Shown in pieces: positions 5,563-8,684 of a stretch of 8,684 bases of DNA (position 1 is the stretch's first letter; every line of letters begins with the position of its first letter). The stretch lies in assembly GCA_030630445.1 (NCBI GenBank), contig DAOVNC010000133.1, positions 1 through 8,684 of the forward strand, written 5' to 3'. The notes under the pieces are model-generated. The model did not search any database. It saw nothing but the letters and a program-made list of their open reading frames with translations, and had not been told where the DNA came from. The position numbers were made by a program, and so were the translations under genes. The stretch is from Kiritimatiellales bacterium (lineage in GTDB: Bacteria > Verrucomicrobiota > Kiritimatiellia > Kiritimatiellales > Pontiellaceae).

Positions 5563-5648
5563 CCATCTCCGCTGTGCTGCGATGGGACTACGTAGAAACC
5601 CCTGCGCGGAAATCCCTATGTAGTTCACTCGAAGCGAAGCGGAGAGTG
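5563..5648. repeat. Inverted REP pair upstream of the RAYT gene
   Basis: Left unit (minus): CCATC (5563-5567), 13-nt loop, GATGG (5581-5585), GA, CTAC (5588-5591). Right unit (plus): GTAG (5620-5623), TT, CACTC (5626-5630), loop GAAGCGAAGCGGA, GAGTG (5644-5648). It sits between the divergent response regulator and RAYT genes, ending 44 bp before the RAYT start. Confidence 0.9.
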
Positions 5649-5692
5649 GAATTCTCTTTCCGAACAAGTTCATATTGTGTTTTCCTGTTCTT

Positions 5693-6286
5693 ATGTACGA
5701 ATGGCGCAAGATGACAGCGGAATACCGGGAAGAAGTTCTGCGGATGCGGAAACAGAGCCGGTTGCCTTGGCACTCGCCGCCGCACTTCGGAACCGAGCCC
5801 AATCTCTACCATATCACCGGTGCCTGCTATGAACACCGATCCATTATGAATAGCCCCGAACGTTTGAACGCGTTCGAGTTCAAACTGCTTTCCGGGCTTG
5901 CGGAAAGCGGTGTGGCCGAGGTGCGGGCGTGGGTTATCCTTCCAAACCATTATCATTTGCTGCTCAAAACCCGCCTTCCAGATTTTGGTAAATGGCTTCG
6001 CCGCCTGCATAACACAAGTGCCACGATGTGGAATGGTGAGGATGTCGCCAGAGGACGGAAGGTATGGCATCGCTATTCAGACCGGCGTATCCGGGGCGAT
6101 GTCCATTACTACAGGACGCTGAACTACATCCACGCCAATCCCGTGAAACACGGTTTTGTGGTAAAGAGCCAAGCGTGGCCGTGGAGTAGCTTCGCCCGGT
6201 TTGAGGAAAAGTACGGTCGGGAAACGCTTGTCGAGTGGTGGCGCGAATATCCTACGACCGGCTATGGCAAGGGCTGGGACGACTGA
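5693..6286 (+). CDS. REP-associated tyrosine transposase (RAYT, Y1/HUH family)
   Basis: A 197-residue protein of the IS200-like Y1 transposase superfamily, RAYT branch. Early PWHSPPHFG and NLYHITGACYEHR give the first core strand. AWVILPNHYHLLLKT carries the HUH motif (His86, His88), and a C-terminal LNYIHANPVKHGF carries the probable catalytic Tyr145, followed by WPWSSF. Such enzymes nick and join single-stranded DNA at REP sequences. The gene is bracketed by REP pairs at 5563-5648 and 6289-6361, which are likely its substrates. The second pair starts 2 nt after the stop. Start choice: ATG at 5693 gives MYEWRKMTAEYREE; a TTG at 5675 and an ATG at 5711 are alternatives, and none has a clear ribosome site. 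RAYTs are usually single-copy and vertically inherited rather than freely moving. All key residues are present, so it may be active. Confidence 0.9.
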   Translation: MYEWRKMTAEYREEVLRMRKQSRLPWHSPPHFGTEPNLYHITGACYEHRSIMNSPERLNAFEFKLLSGLAESGVAEVRAWVILPNHYHLLLKTRLPDFGKWLRRLHNTSATMWNGEDVARGRKVWHRYSDRRIRGDVHYYRTLNYIHANPVKHGFVVKSQAWPWSSFARFEEKYGRETLVEWWREYPTTGYGKGWDD

Positions 6287-6288
6287 GA

Positions 6289-6361
6289 CCATCTCCGCTT
6301 CGCTACGATGGAACTACATAGAAAAAAACTACGTAGTGTCCTCGAAGTGAAGCGGAGAGGA
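6289..6361. repeat. Inverted REP pair downstream of the RAYT gene
   Basis: Left unit (minus): CCATC (6289-6293), loop TCCGCTTCGCTAC, GATGG (6307-6311), AA, CTAC (6314-6317). Right unit (plus): GTAG (6333-6336), TG, TCCTC (6339-6343), 13-nt loop, GAGGA (6357-6361). The right stem is a third variant of the usual CACTC/GAGTG, with both halves changed to keep pairing. It begins 2 nt after the RAYT stop and could also act as an mRNA-end hairpin. Confidence 0.9.
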
Positions 6362-6381
6362 TACATCCCTGCCGAGTGAAT

Positions 6382-6409
6382 TTGACAACGACGCGCCTTC
6401 CCGCATACT
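6382..6409 (+). promoter_or_regulatory. Sigma-70-type promoter for the HMG-CoA reductase gene
   Basis: A perfect -35 TTGACA (6382-6387), a 16-bp spacer and a -10-like CATACT (6404-6409). Transcription would start near 6416, leaving a very short leader before the ribosome site AAGGAG (6420-6425). It lies just after the REP pair, which separates it from the RAYT gene. Confidence 0.65.
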
Positions 6410-6431
6410 GTTTCCCTTCAAGGAGCATATT

Positions 6432-7463
6432 ATGAATGATTTCGCGCAGATTCCCATGCAGTTTGTCGGGCCGGTTAAGCTTTCGGGCCCGGTCATCGAA
6501 GGCGACTACGAAGTGCCGTTGGCGACCTATGAAACGCCGCTGTGGCCATCGGTTAATCGCGGTGCGCGCGTTTCGATGAACTGCGAGGGCGGCATCCAGT
6601 GCACCGTCGTCGACGAACGCATGACCCGCTCTGTTCTCTTTGAAGCCCCCGATGCCGCCGCCTCGCTGTTGGCGCTAGAAAAAATAAAGGTCGGCTTTGC
6701 GCACCTCTGTAAAATCGTCGAAGGCACCAGCCGGTTCGCGAAGCTGCTCGACATGCACAGCCAGATTGCCGGCAACCTGTTGTTCCTCCGCTTCGAGTTC
6801 AGCACGGGCGACGCCGCCGGGCACAACATGTGTACCCAAGCCGCCGAGGCGCTGATGAACCATATTTTGGAATATAATCCCGAGCTAAAGTATGAATCCA
6901 TCTCCGGCAACTATTGTTCCGATAAAAAGGCGACGGCGGTGAATGGAATCCTGGGACGCGGAAAATATGTGGTTGCCGAGCTGGTGGTTCCCCGGAAGAT
7001 TTGCACCCGCTACCTCAAGACCCCGCCGGCCAAGGTGGTGCAGCTCAACATCCGAAAAAACCTGATCGGCACGATGCTCGCGGGCGGGCTGCGTAGCGCC
7101 AATGCGCATTTTGCCAACATGCTGCTCGGCTTCTACCTCGCCACCGGGCAGGACGCCGCCAACATTGTCGAAGGCTCGCAAGGGCTCACCATGGCCGAGG
7201 AGCGGAAAGGGGATCTCTACTTTTCCGTCACGCTGCCCAATCTCATTGTCGGCACCGTCGGCAACGGCAAAGGCTTTCCCTTTGTTTTGGAAAACATGAA
7301 GCGCATGGGGCTCGATGTTGAACGCGAACCCGGCGAAAACTCCCGCCGCCTCGCCTGCCTCTGCGCCGCCACCGTCCTCTGCGGCGAGCTCTCCCTCCTC
7401 GCCGCCCAAACCAATCCCGGCGAGCTCATGGATGCCCACCGCCGCATCGAACGGGGGCAGTAG
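6432..7463 (+). CDS. hmgA: Hydroxymethylglutaryl-CoA reductase (class I-like, Coxiella/Legionella-type)
   Basis: A 343-residue enzyme that reduces HMG-CoA to mevalonate with NAD(P)H, the committed step of the mevalonate route to isoprenoids. Recognisable blocks: VPLATYETPLWPSVNRG with catalytic Glu34, SISGNYCSDKKATAVNG with the catalytic Lys165/166, AGGLRSANAHFANMLLGFY, ATGQDAAN with Asp241, and C-terminal MDAHRRIER with His336 in the usual catalytic His position. The cofactor loop reads GDAAGHNM instead of the common DAMGMNM, and TVGNGKG replaces TVGGGT. I recall the same variants from Coxiella/Legionella-type bacterial reductases. The ATG follows AAGGAG by 6 nt and a good promoter at 6382-6409. 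No other mevalonate gene is in the window. Soluble, no membrane anchor. Whether hmgA or mvaA is the better symbol is a naming matter. Confidence 0.9.
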   Translation: MNDFAQIPMQFVGPVKLSGPVIEGDYEVPLATYETPLWPSVNRGARVSMNCEGGIQCTVVDERMTRSVLFEAPDAAASLLALEKIKVGFAHLCKIVEGTSRFAKLLDMHSQIAGNLLFLRFEFSTGDAAGHNMCTQAAEALMNHILEYNPELKYESISGNYCSDKKATAVNGILGRGKYVVAELVVPRKICTRYLKTPPAKVVQLNIRKNLIGTMLAGGLRSANAHFANMLLGFYLATGQDAANIVEGSQGLTMAEERKGDLYFSVTLPNLIVGTVGNGKGFPFVLENMKRMGLDVEREPGENSRRLACLCAATVLCGELSLLAAQTNPGELMDAHRRIERGQ

Positions 7464-7490
7464 ATTCGAGCTTGTGTTCCAATCCTCGGA

Positions 7491-7515
7491 GGACTAAATT
7501 AAGTCCGAATTAAGT
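7491..7515. promoter_or_regulatory. Operator-like repeats before the toxin-antitoxin genes
   Basis: GGACT (7491-7495) and AGTCC (7502-7506) form an inverted repeat with a 6-nt spacer. The octamer AATTAAGT occurs twice with an 11-bp period (7497-7504 and 7508-7515). Phd/YefM antitoxins usually repress their own operon at palindromes just before the start codon, and this is the only candidate here. Confidence 0.5.
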
Positions 7516-7526
7516 TGGAGGTTGTT

Positions 7527-7799
7527 ATGTTGCTATCGGAGTCGGTGAAGCCCATCAGCTATATCAAGGCACACGCCGCAGAGGTATTGGACAATGTGGC
7601 AAAGACGCGCAATCCGGTAATCATTACCCAGAATGGTCATGCCAAGGCAATCATTCAGGATTTGCGCTCCTATGAGGAGGTGCAGGAAACCTTGGCAATG
7701 CTCAAGGTTGTTGCCGCCGGTGAGAAGGCCGTGGATGAGGGCAGGGTCAAACCCATCGACGAGGCCTTTGCGGAAATCCGGCGGCGGGTTCGGCGGTGA
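7527..7799 (+). CDS. Type II antitoxin, Phd/YefM family
   Basis: A 90-residue protein whose N-terminal half (VKPISYIKAHAAEVLDNV, NPVIITQNGHAKAIIQDL, SYEEVQETLAML) has the Phd/YefM DNA-binding fold. The charged C-terminal half (GRVKPIDEAFAEIRRR) is expected to wrap and neutralise the toxin. The ATG is preceded by GGAGG at 7517-7521; an in-frame TTG at 7515 lies before that ribosome site and is rejected. The toxin gene starts at 7796 within the last codons of this one (GTGA overlap), as is usual for such pairs, so the two are co-translated. It probably represses its own operon through the repeats at 7491-7515. It is placed after hmgA without a visible terminator, so some read-through from hmgA is possible. 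Confidence 0.9.
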   Translation: MLLSESVKPISYIKAHAAEVLDNVAKTRNPVIITQNGHAKAIIQDLRSYEEVQETLAMLKVVAAGEKAVDEGRVKPIDEAFAEIRRRVRR

Positions 7800-8110
7800 A
7801 GGTTCTCTTTTCGGAAGAGGCCATTGACGACCTTGTGGATTTGGACGGGTTTCTGTCGGTGTCCGAATCACCGGAGCGGGCGGATGTGATTATTTCCGGC
7901 ATTCAGGAAGCCTGCCGGAAGCTAGGAAAATTTCCAGACCAAGGCCATGTTCCGCCTGAACTTGATGGCTACAAGACCACGTATAGAGAGATGCGTTTCA
8001 AGGTGTGGCGCATCATTTATCGCGTTGACGCTAGAAGGCTGTACATCTTTGCGATAGTGGATAGTCGTCGCGACATGCAGTCGTTTCTTGAGCGTCGTCT
8101 TTTGCGGTAG
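7796..8110 (+). CDS. Type II toxin, RelE/ParE family
   Basis: A 104-residue protein starting at GTG (7796), overlapping the antitoxin stop by 4 nt. It opens with MKVLFSEEAIDDLVDLDGFL, then has a helical pair ERADVIISGIQEACRKLGKFPDQG, and ends with the strand block REMRFKVWRIIYRVDARRLYIFAIVDSRRD, ordinary for RelE/ParE toxins. These act either as ribosome-dependent mRNA interferases (RelE) or as gyrase poisons (ParE); sequence style alone does not decide between them, though the RIIYRV-IFAIVDSRRD end is more frequent in the ParE/RelE mixed group. No disruption is seen, so the module is likely intact. It converges with the DRTGG gene 16 bp away with no clear terminator between. Confidence 0.88.
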   Translation: MKVLFSEEAIDDLVDLDGFLSVSESPERADVIISGIQEACRKLGKFPDQGHVPPELDGYKTTYREMRFKVWRIIYRVDARRLYIFAIVDSRRDMQSFLERRLLR

Positions 8111-8126
8111 GTTTCCGGTTCATCGC

Positions 8127-8684
8127 TTACAGCCCGTAGGCGCGGATAAAGCGCTCGGCATCGAAGTGCTCGGTGAAGAGGTTGATGATCTGCCGGTGCT
8201 TCTTTTTGTCGTAGAGCTGGAGCTTGGTGTTGCTGAAGCATTTGTGCAGCGTCATGTCCGTGTCGGCCGTGTCTTGCGAAACGATGATGGCGGGGATGCC
8301 GCTTTGGTTTAGCCATTCCGTGGCCGTGGCATCGGGCATGCGATCGGTTGCGCAGGTGAGGATGATGCCGCCGAGCTTTTCGTTGCCGGGCAGGGTGCCG
8401 TTGAAGTCGATGATGCGTTTGAGGCGGGTATGCGAGCCCGCGCCGATCACGGCGATGTCGCGGGATTTTAGATGTTCTTCGGGAAGGAACACATCCGATC
8501 CCTGCGAAACCACGACGACCTTGCGGCAGGCCCTGTGCCATGCGCTTTCGGGTGACCCTTCAACAATGCGGTGGGTTTTGAAGCTCTGGCCGACAAGCTG
8601 CATGGAGGGGTTGTTGAGATATTTCACTTGCGGCATATGGCCAAAAATCTTCAGCGAGGGATCCCATTCGGGGAAGAGGCGGTC
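8127..8684 (-). CDS. DRTGG-domain protein, C-terminal part (5' end outside the window)
   Basis: 185 residues of an open frame that continues past the right edge; the ATG at 8636 is internal because the frame stays open upstream as RLFPEWDPSLKIFGHMP. The C-terminal segment KLGGIILTCATDRMP, SGIPAIIVSQDTADTDMTLH and TEHFDAERFIRAYGL matches the pattern of the DRTGG domain, which is linked in other proteins to BioD-like ATPase or phosphotransacetylase N-terminal domains and to CBS domains. Such a missing N-terminal ATPase domain is a guess. Function is unknown, probably nucleotide-dependent regulation. It converges with the toxin gene. The domain call rests on pattern memory only. Confidence 0.6.
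   Translation of the reverse strand, partial: DRLFPEWDPSLKIFGHMPQVKYLNNPSMQLVGQSFKTHRIVEGSPESAWHRACRKVVVVSQGSDVFLPEEHLKSRDIAVIGAGSHTRLKRIIDFNGTLPGNEKLGGIILTCATDRMPDATATEWLNQSGIPAIIVSQDTADTDMTLHKCFSNTKLQLYDKKKHRQIINLFTEHFDAERFIRAYGL

Noticed and set aside
5675..5692. Earlier TTG start for the RAYT gene
   Set aside because: No ribosome site, a rare start codon, and an added hydrophobic stub MCFPVL; ATG at 5693 is preferred, though not proven.
6885..7439. Long open frame antisense to the HMG-CoA reductase gene
   Set aside because: Low-complexity Gly/Ala/Glu-rich translation without motifs; a shadow of GC-rich codon use in the real gene. Similar shadows at 8017-8541 and 2802-3434 were dropped for the same reason.

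Overview
The window looks like the chromosome of a Gram-negative environmental bacterium, moderately GC-rich and with many repeats between genes. The mix of a PhoR/PhoB-type two-component pair, a Coxiella/Legionella-like HMG-CoA reductase, a RAYT transposase, dispersed palindromes and CGCGGAT-type repeats would suit a member of the PVC group such as Kiritimatiellota or Lentisphaerota. That placement is an inference; no rRNA or tRNA is present to fix it.

Layout. Positions 1-1000 are a repeat-rich area holding a wrecked minus-strand metallopeptidase gene. The gene has lost its 5' end and is split by a 240-bp MITE-like element with terminal inverted repeats and a perfect 10-bp target duplication. 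Positions 1003-2453 carry a minus-strand pair, a bacterial RIO kinase followed by an RNase H-family protein, overlapping by ATGA. Positions 2454-2846 hold repeats, an inverted REP pair and two matching operator-like palindromes. These palindromes precede a plus-strand gene (2847-3404) that fuses an XRE-type helix-turn-helix to a staphylococcal-nuclease-like domain. Converging on it (3415-5501, minus) is a response regulator/sensor kinase operon of PhoB/PhoR type. Positions 5563-6361 contain a RAYT gene bracketed on both sides by REP pairs, which is probably the source of the REP elements in the window. A promoter with a perfect TTGACA box then drives an HMG-CoA reductase gene (6432-7463), followed by a Phd/YefM-RelE/ParE toxin-antitoxin module (7527-8110). 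The window ends in the 3' part of a minus-strand gene for a DRTGG-domain protein.

Three things stand out. (1) Seven REP units share a GTAG tag, a fixed 13-nt loop and 5-bp stems whose two halves change together. They sit as inverted pairs directly beside a RAYT. (2) The single-chain HTH-nuclease protein has twin TATAGC-N6-GCTATA operators spaced 52 bp apart, which suggests a self-regulated DNA- or RNA-degrading protein of unknown role. (3) The metallopeptidase insertion is clean: removing the element plus one target copy restores the reading frame exactly.

No CRISPR array, rRNA, tRNA or riboswitch was seen.
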